Assembly: GCA_900765975.1 (NCBI GenBank)
Contig: CAAFTS010000101.1
Span: 1 to 8,345, forward strand
Source of the DNA: Lachnospiraceae bacterium
GTDB lineage: Bacteria; Bacillota; Clostridia; Lachnospirales; Lachnospiraceae
Direction of reading: 5' to 3'
DNA length: 8,345 bases
Shown here: in pieces, positions 1 to 5,561 of the stretch
Layout of the letters: every line of letters begins with the position of its first letter
How positions within the stretch are numbered: position 1 is the first letter of the stretch
Notes under the pieces: model-generated
Told to the model about the DNA's origin: nothing
Database searches by the model: none
What the model saw: only the letters and a program-made list of their open reading frames with translations
Position numbers and translations under genes: made by a program

Positions 1-68
1 GGTCATTGCTTTTTTATTTTCAAAAGTGGTGTAATCCCTGAAAATACAAGGTTTTTAATAAAAAACGG

Positions 69-86
69 AGTGTCAGACTTGACACT
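69..86. promoter_or_regulatory. Perfect inverted repeat upstream of ilvN
   Basis: The arms AGTGTCA (69-75) and TGACACT (80-86) are exact reverse complements around a 4-base centre, ending 23 bases before the ilvN start. The size and position fit a repressor operator or a small leader hairpin. No T-run follows, so it is not a terminator. A weak promoter could lie upstream (TTGCTT at 6-11, TGTAAT at 30-35, 18-base spacer), which would put the repeat in the 5' leader. The binding protein is unknown. Confidence 0.35.
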
Positions 87-109
87 ACCTATTAGAAAGG
101 AAGGGATAA

Positions 110-604
110 ATGATGAAAAAACGATGGATCAGCCTGTTTGTTGAAAATGATATCGGTGTCCTGACACGAATCTCCGGCCTGTTTTCCGGCAAATCCTATA
201 ATCTGGACAGCCTCACGGTCGGAAGAACGGAGGATAGGACCGTATCCCGCATGACGATCAGCCTGACAGGCGATGACATGACCTTTGAGCAGGTAAAAAA
301 ACAACTGGCCCGGTGTGTTGAAGTGATTAAGGTGGTAGATTTTACCGATGCCGCCATCCACAGAAAAGAAATCATGTTTATCAAGATCCAAAACTGTACC
401 GAAGCGGATATGACTGAGCTATTCAGGATTGCCGGCGTATATCAGGTTAAAATTGCCGGATACTCCCCTTCCTCCGTCCTGTTAGAAAGTGTCAGGACAG
501 AGGAAGAAAATGATGAGCTGGCTCATCTTCTGGAACATCGCTTTACAAACAGAATGGAAATTGTGAGAGGCGGAAGCGTCGCAGTGGAGTCGGTCCGCAC
601 TTAA
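110..604 (+). CDS. ilvN: Acetolactate synthase small (regulatory) subunit
   Basis: This is the regulatory subunit of acetohydroxyacid synthase, the first common enzyme of valine, leucine and isoleucine synthesis. In this family it activates the catalytic subunit and confers valine feedback inhibition. The 164-residue length is typical. An N-terminal ACT domain covers about residues 5-78, with the conserved stretch VENDIGVLTRISGLF, the pattern YNLDSLTVGRTEDRTVSRMT and later RKEIMFIKI. N13 and G16 fall where the family binds valine. The ALS small-subunit C-terminal domain covers about 85-160. Two adjacent ATGs (110 and 113) are both served by the purine-rich site AAAGGAAGGG at 96-105, so the true start may be one codon later. 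No ilvB is adjacent within the window. The stop overlaps the stop of the convergent hydrolase gene, and no terminator separates them. ilvH is an equally valid name. Confidence 0.93.
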   Translation: MMKKRWISLFVENDIGVLTRISGLFSGKSYNLDSLTVGRTEDRTVSRMTISLTGDDMTFEQVKKQLARCVEVIKVVDFTDAAIHRKEIMFIKIQNCTEADMTELFRIAGVYQVKIAGYSPSSVLLESVRTEEENDELAHLLEHRFTNRMEIVRGGSVAVESVRT

Positions 605-1509
605 ATTGCTCCGCCATCACTCGTCCCGCCATTAACGCTGCACCACACAAGCCGGTTGTCCGCTATTTCCGCAGCCGCCTCTCCCCTGTCATGCAGCCAG
701 GAGAGATAGGAACGTACCGTACTTCCCACCAGCACATACTGGTTATAATCCATTACAAGCCCGTAGTGTTCGAACACCGCTTTCAGGATCTCCTCAAAGC
801 CGCGGGGCTTTGTGCAAATCTCCTTTATAATGCCGGCAATTTCCAGAATCTTTTTCCTGTTCGCTTCAGCCAGGGGCCTAACATCCTCAACCGGCTCCGC
901 ATGGGCCGGGATATACAGCCTCCCTTCCAGTGTTTTAAGCTTTTCAAGGCTGTTTAAATACTCCTGGACATCATACAAAAATGATACATGATACTTTTCA
1001 AGGATATTTTCTCCGGTCAGACAGTCTGCCAGAAACCACACGCCGTCGTCCGTCTTAATAGCCGACATGGAAAAGGAGTGGCCGTTTACAGCCATCATCT
1101 CCAGCCCCTCAGGAAGTACCTCCGGGGTCAGGGGAAGCGCCCCGCTCGGCTGGGCCATCAGAAATTTGTTGCGAAGCTCCTTAAACGGATAACCGCCATA
1201 TAAAAAAGACGGTTCCAGAACCGGATACTGTGTAAATGCCAGATCAGGACCGGCCGTATAGACGGGACAGCCTGTCCTCTGCGCCAGAAGGCTGTTTCCG
1301 CCGATGTGGTCGGCATGGGAATGGGTGTTAATCACCATCTTAAGCTTCCATCCGCCGGCCTCCAGTATTTTCAGAACCTTTTTCCCCGCATCCTTATCGT
1401 TGCCGCTGTCTATCAGACAGACCTCGCTGTCATTCAGTCTGTAAAGCCCCATTTTCGCCGGGCAATTAATATAATATGTCTTTTCTCCTGCCTGAATCAG
1501 TTCGTACAT
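601..1509 (-). CDS. Metallo-beta-lactamase fold hydrolase
   Basis: A soluble metal-dependent hydrolase of the MBL superfamily, 302 residues. The dinuclear metal ligands are all visible: motif THSHADH at residues 62-68, a histidine in NGHS at about 144, the bridging aspartate in LADCLTGE at about 162, and the last histidine in IPAHAEP at about 203. The remaining C-terminal 100 residues look helical and may form a separate substrate or dimerisation module. I chose the start at 1509 because GGAGGAAAAGGAGC lies immediately before that ATG; a longer reading from 1545 adds a basic stretch that overlaps this ribosome site. The substrate cannot be told from sequence; glyoxalase II-like thioesters or other esters are possible. 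It lies 82 bases downstream of the ABC permease on the same strand with no obvious terminator between, so it may be read through from that operon. Confidence 0.9.
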   Translation of the reverse strand: MYELIQAGEKTYYINCPAKMGLYRLNDSEVCLIDSGNDKDAGKKVLKILEAGGWKLKMVINTHSHADHIGGNSLLAQRTGCPVYTAGPDLAFTQYPVLEPSFLYGGYPFKELRNKFLMAQPSGALPLTPEVLPEGLEMMAVNGHSFSMSAIKTDDGVWFLADCLTGENILEKYHVSFLYDVQEYLNSLEKLKTLEGRLYIPAHAEPVEDVRPLAEANRKKILEIAGIIKEICTKPRGFEEILKAVFEHYGLVMDYNQYVLVGSTVRSYLSWLHDRGEAAAEIADNRLVWCSVNGGTSDGGAI

Positions 1510-1591
1510 GCTCCTTTTCCTCCTTTTTGTTTTCACTGCCAGCATAGATTCTTATTATGTCCGCCGTCTATTCATCCGGTCCGGTATTCCA

Positions 1592-2239
1592 TCAATATTC
1601 TTTCTCCCTGAATATGACGACGGCCAGCGGATAGGATACTGCAAAAGCTGCCGCCGAACATAAAAGTAAAATGAGCGCACTTGTAATCACCTGCCATACC
1701 GCCGGTTCCGGGCCGAAATACAGATTGATCAGGCTGACAAGCCCCATAAAAACCAGAATTGCCGCAAGCAGGCTGATGCCCAATACCACTTCGCTCCGCT
1801 CTTCCCCTGTCAAATAAAAAAGCGGGAAAAAGATTGCTACCATCAGGAGACTGATTCCAACTCCTGCGGCAAACAGAAGAATATCCGTATTTCGGTCAAA
1901 GGGAAAACCATGTAACAGCCATGAAAGCCCCACCACCGCGCCTGCAAAAGCCATTCCGACAAACAGCCAGATTAACTGACTGATAAAATGGCTCTTCACA
2001 ATATCCGCCCGCCTGACTGGCGCCGTCAATTTATATTTTCCCCACTTTGAGATAAACTCCTTGCGCAGGCTGGAACTCATATTGACTGAAAATCCAATCA
2101 CAGCGAGAAATATGTAGCCGATGAGAAGCGATTGGCTGATTACGGCAGCCGCAAAAAGTCCCAAAAGGAGCATAAAGCCTGAAAAGACTTTTGCATTGGC
2201 ACGAACCGCATAATAATTATTTATAAGAAGCCCCCTCAT
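1592..2239 (-). CDS. ABC-2 type transporter permease
   Basis: The membrane subunit of an ABC exporter, 215 residues with about six hydrophobic segments (roughly 19-34, 37-54, 88-108, 119-142, 151-172 and 181-210). A basic cytoplasmic loop around 58-82 carries LRKEFISKWGKYKLTAPVRR. Size and layout match the short ABC-2 permeases found next to YtrA-type GntR regulators, such as the Bacillus Ytr system and the staphylococcal Pmt exporter. The start overlaps the ATPase stop by four bases (ATGA), indicating translational coupling. Only one permease is present, so the transporter would be a homodimer of permease and ATPase, or would borrow a second permease from elsewhere. The substrate is unknown; peptide antibiotics, lipids or amphipathic peptides are typical of the family. 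Confidence 0.85.
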   Translation of the reverse strand: MRGLLINNYYAVRANAKVFSGFMLLLGLFAAAVISQSLLIGYIFLAVIGFSVNMSSSLRKEFISKWGKYKLTAPVRRADIVKSHFISQLIWLFVGMAFAGAVVGLSWLLHGFPFDRNTDILLFAAGVGISLLMVAIFFPLFYLTGEERSEVVLGISLLAAILVFMGLVSLINLYFGPEPAVWQVITSALILLLCSAAAFAVSYPLAVVIFREKEY

Positions 2240-3102
2240 ACCCGATCCCCCTTTACCAGCAAAAGCATAATTTCATCAACAGAGACATGGTCCATCACAA
2301 TATCTTTATATTTTTGCTGTGCTTTTCTTCCGTTTTCTACAAGCACATCAATCTGAAAATCCCTTTTCCTGTAAGCAAGAAAATCGCCTGGGTCCAATGT
2401 GAGAAATTGGCTTTCTTTGCAGCGCATAACAGCAAAATCATATGCCAGTTCATTTTTAGACGCGGTCATAATCAGCCTTCCGTTATGAATAAATGTGATA
2501 TAATCCGCAATCTTTTCCAAATCACTGGTGATATGGGAAGACAGAAGAATCGAATGGCTTTCATCCTGCACAAACTCTAAAAATACATCCAGCATTTCCT
2601 CACGCATAATGGGGTCTAAACCGCTGGTGGCCTCATCCAGAATCAGTAATTGGGGATGGTGCGACAAAGCCACGGCAACAGCTAACTTCATCGTCATTCC
2701 CCTGGAATAATGTTTGATTTTCTGTCCGTCCGGTAAATGAAAGACTTCTAAATACCTCTGAAACAAAGAATGATCCCACTGCGTATAAAGTCCCTCCATC
2801 ACCTTGGATAATTGTCTTGCATTCCAGTAAGAAGGAAAATTATCGCCGTCATAGACGACGCCGATTTGCTCTCTCATATCTGTATCTGAGTCCAGCATTT
2901 CCCGGCCGAATATTTTCACTGTCCCGCTGTCCTTTTTAATTGTATTGAGAATGCAGCTAATCGTAGTTGTCTTGCCTGCTCCATTCTCCCCGACAAATCC
3001 TAAAACAGCCCCGTATGGCAATGAAAAAGTTACATTATCCAGAACAAAATCCGACTTTGGATAAGTCTTGGATACCTGCTGCAGCTCTAATATATTCTCC
3101 AT
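2236..3102 (-). CDS. ABC transporter ATP-binding protein
   Basis: The nucleotide-binding subunit that powers the adjacent permease, 288 residues. Visible motifs are Walker A GENGAGKT at residues 38-45, a degenerate signature YSRGM at 132-136, Walker B LLILDE at 152-157 with catalytic E157, D-loop SGLD at 160-163 and the switch histidine in SSH at 190. The usual Q-loop glutamine is not evident: the segment after strand 3 reads IGVVYDGDNFP. This occurs in the BcrA/YtrB/PmtA-like exporter branch and fits the neighbours. Residues 220-288 form a C-terminal extension beyond the core. The start at 3102 lies one base after the GntR stop and has GGAGG nine bases upstream. It is the second gene of a GntR-ATPase-permease operon. 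Confidence 0.93.
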   Translation of the reverse strand: MENILELQQVSKTYPKSDFVLDNVTFSLPYGAVLGFVGENGAGKTTTISCILNTIKKDSGTVKIFGREMLDSDTDMREQIGVVYDGDNFPSYWNARQLSKVMEGLYTQWDHSLFQRYLEVFHLPDGQKIKHYSRGMTMKLAVAVALSHHPQLLILDEATSGLDPIMREEMLDVFLEFVQDESHSILLSSHITSDLEKIADYITFIHNGRLIMTASKNELAYDFAVMRCKESQFLTLDPGDFLAYRKRDFQIDVLVENGRKAQQKYKDIVMDHVSVDEIMLLLVKGDRV

Positions 3103-3103
3103 G

Positions 3104-3481
3104 CTATTCGTCCTCCCGGTAAAACATTGCCAACAGCTCCGTCAGTTTTTCAAGGGAAATATTGCTCGTCCGTCCGATTTCTACTGCCGCCTGTAAATGT
3201 TCCTCTGCTATACGCTGCTGCTCCTCCTGATAAAATTCCTTGTTCTGTGCCGATACAAAACTTCCTCTGCCAACCGTTGTCTCGATAAAACCGTCCCTTT
3301 GCAAATCTTCATAGGCTTTTTGAACCGTAATGACGCTGACATGGATTGCTTTTGCCAATGCGCGCATTGACGGAATCGCATCACCGGCCGCCAGATCCCC
3401 GCTCATTATCATCGCCTTTATCTGAGAAGTAATCTGCTCATAGATCGGCTTGTTGGCATTATTACTGATAATAATTTCCAT
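3104..3481 (-). CDS. GntR family transcriptional regulator, YtrA type
   Basis: A DNA-binding repressor of 125 residues. The winged helix-turn-helix spans residues 10-78: KPIYEQITSQIK, then GDAIPSMRALAKAIHVS, recognition helix VITVQKAYEDLQRDGF and wing ETTVGRGSFVS. The C-terminal tail (80-125) is short and helical, as in the YtrA subfamily, which lacks a large ligand-binding domain. I prefer the ATG at 3481, with GCGAGGG nine bases upstream; a TTG at 3502 would add seven residues and overlap the ribosome site. It is the first gene of the operon and probably represses it through the palindromes at 3503-3527. Related regulators such as YtrA and PmtR respond to envelope-active antibiotics or amphipathic peptides, but the inducer here is unknown. 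Confidence 0.92.
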   Translation of the reverse strand: MEIIISNNANKPIYEQITSQIKAMIMSGDLAAGDAIPSMRALAKAIHVSVITVQKAYEDLQRDGFIETTVGRGSFVSAQNKEFYQEEQQRIAEEHLQAAVEIGRTSNISLEKLTELLAMFYREDE

Positions 3482-3502
3482 AAGCCACTGCCCTCGCTTC
3501 AA

Positions 3503-3527
3503 TTGTACTTAATGTACAAGTACATTA
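3503..3527. promoter_or_regulatory. Probable GntR operator, two overlapping palindromes
   Basis: A perfect 18-bp palindrome TAATGTACAAGTACATTA occupies 3510-3527. It shares one arm with a second palindrome at 3503-3519 (TTGTAC, 5-base centre, GTACAA). The first overlaps the -10 box and the second covers the transcription start, a repressing position. TGTAC/GTACA half-sites are characteristic of YtrA-type GntR operators. The assignment rests on position and symmetry. Confidence 0.65.
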
Positions 3528-3552
3528 TATCAACATTTCAGCCTACAGTCAA
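3524..3552 (-). promoter_or_regulatory. Sigma-A promoter of the GntR-ABC operon
   Basis: Read on the minus strand, the -35 box TTGACT (3547-3552) and the perfect -10 box TATAAT (3524-3529) are separated by 17 bases. Transcription would start near 3517, inside the palindromic operator, giving a leader of about 35 bases before the GntR start. Confidence 0.75.
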
Positions 3553-3580
3553 TCAGAAGTAGACGATGTTAAAAGGGGCA

Positions 3581-3622
3581 GATAAATTAAAAGCGGCGGT
3601 ATCATTCACGATACCGCCGCTT
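3581..3622 (-). terminator. Rho-independent terminator after tRNA-Leu
   Basis: Perfect 13-bp arms (3591-3603 and 3610-3622) enclose a 6-base loop; the stem includes GCGGCGGTATC. On the minus strand the stem is followed by TTTTAATTTAT, so it ends the tRNA-Leu transcript and insulates the operon promoter downstream. The plus-strand side has no good T-run. Confidence 0.78.
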
Positions 3623-3650
3623 AAACTCTGCACTGAGAATTATAATTCAG

Positions 3651-3730
3651 TGCGGGTGACAGGACTTGAACCTGCACGTCGTGGACACTAGATCCTAAGT
3701 CTAGCGCGTCTGCCATTCCGCCACACCCGC
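3651..3730 (-). tRNA. tRNA-Leu (anticodon UAG)
   Basis: The acceptor arm GCGGGTG pairs with CACCCGC, followed by discriminator A. The anticodon stem CTAGA/TCTAG encloses the loop CTTAGGA, giving anticodon TAG, which reads leucine CUN codons. The T arm contains GGTTCAAGTCC. A long variable arm marks a class II tRNA, as expected for leucine. No CCA end is encoded, so it must be added after transcription. Confidence 0.95.
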
Positions 3731-3788
3731 TTTTATCGTTCTCCGGTGAACTCCCACACAGATACTATCACCGAAAAACAGCAATACT

Positions 3789-3818
3789 ATTATATAAGAG
3801 AGCAGCAGGTTTTGTCAA
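3789..3818 (-). promoter_or_regulatory. Promoter of tRNA-Leu
   Basis: Read on the minus strand, a consensus -35 box TTGACA (3813-3818) and a consensus -10 box TATAAT (3789-3794) are separated by 18 bases, about 60 bases upstream of mature tRNA-Leu. The leader contains a possible hairpin with CGGTGA and TCACCG arms. Confidence 0.78.
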
Positions 3819-3910
3819 TTAGATTTCATACGTTTTCTCTAACAGGTCTTCACATTTTTTTCACAAAGATTCCAAACTTTCGACACATTTATTCTGTAAT
3901 ATAATAATCA

Positions 3911-4060
3911 GCAGGCAGGACCTGCAGTAATACTTTTTCATACTCCTCCGGCAGGATTGATTCCTGCCGGATTCCTCTGTCTAAATCTGTTTATTTCCCA
4001 AAACCATACCGTTGCGCAGATGGAGACTTTGACTACCCGAAACAAGGTCATGCCCACATA
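3911..4060 (+). ncRNA. ssrS: Candidate 6S RNA
   Basis: This stretch lies between two minus-strand tRNA genes and has no convincing ORF. It folds like 6S RNA, the sigma-A holoenzyme-binding regulator. A closing stem pairs 3914-3923 (GGCAGGACCT) with 4045-4054 (AGGTCATGCC), 9 of 10 positions. A large bubble follows, with the pyrimidine-rich strand ACTTTTTCATACTCC at 3932-3946. Next is a perfect 10-bp hairpin (3947-3956 with 3962-3971). An apical stem pairs 3979-3989 with 4017-4027, 9 of 11 positions. A CATA-type bubble strand directly followed by a hairpin is, from memory, also the E. coli 6S arrangement. A -10 box TATAAT at 3900-3905 would start transcription near 3911, but its -35 box is poor. 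The strong hairpin at 4061-4114 would end it. The length of 150-200 bases fits the family. The call rests on hand-drawn structure. Confidence 0.5.
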
Positions 4061-4114
4061 AAAAAACATTATTTCCAAACACTGTTAATACAGTCTCTCG
4101 AAATAATGTTTTTT
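4061..4114. terminator. Bidirectional terminator with nested hairpin
   Basis: Perfect 15-bp arms (4061-4075 and 4100-4114) begin with six A and end with six T, so either strand gives a stem followed by a U-run. The loop holds a second hairpin, ACTGT (4081-4085) and ACAGT (4090-4094). It would end minus-strand tRNA-Ala and the plus-strand 6S RNA candidate. Confidence 0.72.
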
Positions 4115-4139
4115 AACGTATATAAATTCAACTCTATAA

Positions 4140-4212
4140 TGGAGCATACGGGATTCGAACCAGTGACCTTTTGAATGCCATTCAAACGCGCTCCCAGCTG
4201 CGCTAATGCCCC
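4140..4212 (-). tRNA. tRNA-Ala (anticodon GGC)
   Basis: The acceptor arm GGGGCAT pairs with ATGCTCC (one G-U pair), followed by discriminator A. The D arm reads TTAGCGCAGCTGGGAGCGC. The anticodon stem TTTGA/TCAAA encloses ATGGCAT, giving anticodon GGC. The T arm contains GGTTCGAATCC. It is 73 bases long with no encoded CCA. Confidence 0.96.
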
Positions 4213-4243
4213 GTTCCTGTATATCACTTTTTCAGATGTTGAT

Positions 4244-4272
4244 ATTGTATCATAAAATAATAAAAAAGGGAA
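4244..4272 (-). promoter_or_regulatory. Possible promoter of tRNA-Ala
   Basis: On the minus strand an extended -10 element TGATACAAT (4244-4252) lies about 30 bases before the tRNA. The region 17 bases upstream reads TTCCCT, a poor -35 box, so the extended TG motif would have to compensate. Confidence 0.35.
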
Positions 4273-4419
4273 GAGTGTTTTTATATTTTATAATGTTTTT
4301 ATTATTTCTATAATTCATGTTTTTAATGAAATTGCAAGAACTTAACCCCAACTGAAACCTGCATAGTTTTTCCGTATCCGCAGATACTAATAAAGCTATA
4401 GGAAAGGATGGTGAACCTG

Positions 4420-4572
4420 ATGAAAAATGTATATGATGACGGCAATATTCCCGAAATAGATTTGCCGAAAACCTCCAATGCGACATACGACGTACCGGAT
4501 GAATTTCCGGTCAGCACAGAACCGCTTCCGGAATCCGAACGTCCAAGAAAAGACGGACCTGGAGGAAATTAA
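4420..4572 (+). CDS. Small acidic protein, 50 residues, unknown
   Basis: An unrecognised short ORF between tRNA-Ala and tRNA-Thr. It begins MKNVYDDGNIPEIDLPK and ends ERPRKDGPGGN. It is rich in Asp, Glu and Pro, has no cysteine and no hydrophobic segment, so it should be soluble, acidic and largely unstructured. The purine-rich GGAAAGG at 4401-4407 lies 12 bases before the ATG at 4420, somewhat far. An in-frame ATG at 4408 sits directly on that site and is less likely, although GTG 4411 is possible. The glycine-rich end and charged spacer could suit a peptide precursor or small accessory protein, but I cannot assign a family. A near-perfect hairpin 20 bases after the stop may be its terminator. 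Support is ORF integrity and a plausible ribosome site only. Confidence 0.45.
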   Translation: MKNVYDDGNIPEIDLPKTSNATYDVPDEFPVSTEPLPESERPRKDGPGGN

Positions 4573-4592
4573 AGAATTCTTTGGAATCATCT

Positions 4593-4655
4593 CCTGCTGC
4601 CTGCCCAGGTTTTATTTGACTGTGGCTAACCGGCAGACAGCAGGGTTGATTTTAT
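4593..4655 (+). terminator. Possible terminator after the small acidic ORF
   Basis: Arms at 4593-4605 (CCTGCTGCCTGCC) and 4632-4644 (GGCAGACAGCAGG) pair at 12 of 13 positions around a 26-base loop. They are followed by GTTGATTTTAT, only moderately T-rich. The long loop weakens the call. Confidence 0.38.
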
Positions 4656-4696
4656 ACATAACCTGCACCTGCTTGCAGAATTTTGCCACAAGGTAG

Positions 4697-4725
4697 TTGA
4701 CAAAAACCTGTTACCGTGATAAACT
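4697..4725 (+). promoter_or_regulatory. Promoter of tRNA-Thr
   Basis: A consensus -35 box TTGACA (4697-4702), a 17-base spacer and -10 box TAAACT (4720-4725) preceded by an extended TGA. It is 24 bases upstream of tRNA-Thr and correctly oriented. Confidence 0.62.
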
Positions 4726-4748
4726 ATTCAAGGTTCAAATAACCAGAT

Positions 4749-4821
4749 GCTGCTGTGGCTCAGTCGGTAGAGCGTCGCATTGGTAGTGCGGAGGTCACGG
4801 GTCCGATTCCCGTCAGCAGCT
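4749..4821 (+). tRNA. tRNA-Thr (anticodon GGU)
   Basis: The acceptor arm GCTGCTG pairs with CAGCAGC, followed by discriminator T. The D arm contains GGCTCAGTCGGTAGAGC. The anticodon stem TCGCA/TGCGG (one G-U pair) encloses TTGGTAG, giving anticodon GGT. The T arm contains GGGTCCGATTCCC. No CCA is encoded. Its 3' end is the likely integration target of the element remnant that follows. Confidence 0.95.
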
Positions 4822-4861
4822 TATTTAGAGTCCTTGATTTTCAAGGACTTTTTCGTTTTTT
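4800..4861. other. Putative attachment region (tRNA-Thr 3' end)
   Basis: The T arm, acceptor end and terminator of tRNA-Thr are followed directly by 12-bp direct repeats and a tyrosine recombinase remnant whose 3' end faces the tRNA. Tyrosine integrases often use tRNA 3' ends as attachment cores. A duplicated copy of part of this sequence should mark the other end of the element, but none is visible before 8345, so the core cannot be delimited. Confidence 0.35.
4827..4861 (+). terminator. Rho-independent terminator after tRNA-Thr
   Basis: AGTCCTTGA (4829-4837), loop TTT and TCAAGGACT (4841-4849) form a perfect 9-bp hairpin, extendable by an A-T and a G-T pair. It is followed by TTTTCGTTTTTTT. 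It starts a few bases after the tRNA end. Confidence 0.87.
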
Positions 4862-4885
4862 TCGATGAAATTAGTGATTACATTT

Positions 4886-4957
4886 GGTTACACTTTGGGT
4901 TACACTTTGGGTTACACTTTGGGTTACACTTTGGGTTACACTTTGGGTTACACTTTT
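4886..4957. repeat. Six tandem copies of a 12-bp unit
   Basis: Six head-to-tail copies of GGTTACACTTTG (starts 4886, 4898, 4910, 4922, 4934, 4946). Five are identical and the sixth ends in T. A degenerate copy (GATTACATTTG) precedes them. The array starts about 25 bases after the tRNA-Thr terminator and ends 32 bases before the integrase remnant. The spacing puts every GTTACAC on roughly the same DNA face, as expected for protein-binding repeats such as integrase arm sites. Simple slippage of a tandem repeat is the alternative. The array can be read as repeated Phe-Gly-Leu-His, but this is unlikely to be a protein because the frame runs through the tRNA. Confidence 0.95.
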
Positions 4958-4989
4958 ACATAATATTTTGATTAGCCAATAAATCATTT

Positions 4990-5512
4990 TTATTTATTAC
5001 TCCAAAGCATACGTTTTTTTAGTTTGTGCATTGAGCGAAACGGAATATCAATCTTATTACAGATTTTCCTGAGTGTCCTATTGAAAAAGTATATCTTTAA
5101 TCTCCCATGCTCATTATCATAAAATAAATAATCACTTTTTACCCCATTTTGAAAATTCATGCGCTTGATCATCCCCAAAATCTTTATTGCAGAATTGGAA
5201 AGTTCAATGCCATCCATACTACTTTCACTTTTGGGAAAATCTCTTACAGCATACACTGTTTTACCATTCTGATCCTTATATTTAGTCTCTGTGCGTTGAA
5301 TGTATAACCTATCCTGTTCTTGATCAGAATATTTTAATGTACATAGTTCACCAACTCGCCCCCCGTAAGTAGAGCCATTTTCCCCCCCCATCCTTTCACA
5401 TCTTCAATAGATAAACTAGGTACAATATAATTAATGATTTTAACGACCTTGGGTCATCACTATTGATTATTTTATAATACGTATTTGTACGCGACATTAC
5501 CAACTCAGATTG
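4990..5512 (-). pseudogene. Decayed tyrosine recombinase (integrase)
   Basis: Remains of a phage or ICE-type integrase, reading leftward. The longest intact piece carries GGRVGELCTLKYSDQ, the catalytic Arg I box, then RTETKYKDQNGKTVYAV, FFNRTLRKICNKI and RSMHKLKK, the start of the HxLR box. Adjoining pieces lie in other frames: YYKIINSDDP (near 5455-5485), then IVPSLSIEDVKG and KMALLTGG, which should join RVGEL. The frame breaks are near 5445-5455, in the six-C run at 5359-5364 and in the seven-T run at 5014-5020; one extra base in each homopolymer restores the expected reading. The N-terminal core-binding domain and the C-terminal end with the nucleophilic tyrosine are missing, so it should be inactive even if the homopolymer breaks were sequencing errors. 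It abuts 12-bp repeats and tRNA-Thr. Confidence 0.77.
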
Positions 5513-5538
5513 AATAAGATATATTTTGATGGTATACT
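5510..5538 (+). promoter_or_regulatory. Promoter of the hybrid histidine kinase
   Basis: A -35 box TTGAAT (5510-5515), a 17-base spacer and -10 box TATACT (5533-5538) with an extended TGG before it. Transcription would start near 5545, giving a leader of about 90 bases. It points away from the integrase remnant. Confidence 0.65.
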
Positions 5539-5561
5539 TAAAAAATATATGCAGGAAGAAT

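Noticed and set aside
14..45. CodY-like box upstream of ilvN
   Set aside because: ilv genes are common CodY targets, but the best match to AATTTTCWGAAAATT here agrees at only about 9 of 15 positions, no better than chance in AT-rich DNA.
79..84. TTGACA as a -35 box for ilvN
   Set aside because: No acceptable -10 box lies 16-18 bases downstream; the position is occupied by the ribosome site. The sequence is better explained as an arm of the inverted repeat.
691..1203. Plus-strand ORFs of 71-88 residues inside the hydrolase gene
   Set aside because: They are antisense shadows of a gene with complete catalytic motifs.
3731..4060. T-box or SRP RNA in the tRNA intergenic region
   Set aside because: The T-box sequence (GGTGGTACCGCG type) and the SRP motif (GTCCGGAAGG type) are absent. 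The fold fits 6S RNA better.
4250..4590. Three overlapping minus-strand ORFs of 64-78 residues
   Set aside because: They lie antisense to the small acidic ORF, in AT-rich sequence, with no convincing ribosome site or recognisable family.
4886..4957. CRISPR array
   Set aside because: The units are directly contiguous with no spacers, and no cas-like gene is nearby.
4780..4971. Plus-strand ORF encoding repeated Phe-Gly-Leu-His
   Set aside because: It starts inside tRNA-Thr, reads through the terminator and owes its length to a 12-bp tandem repeat. It has no ribosome site.
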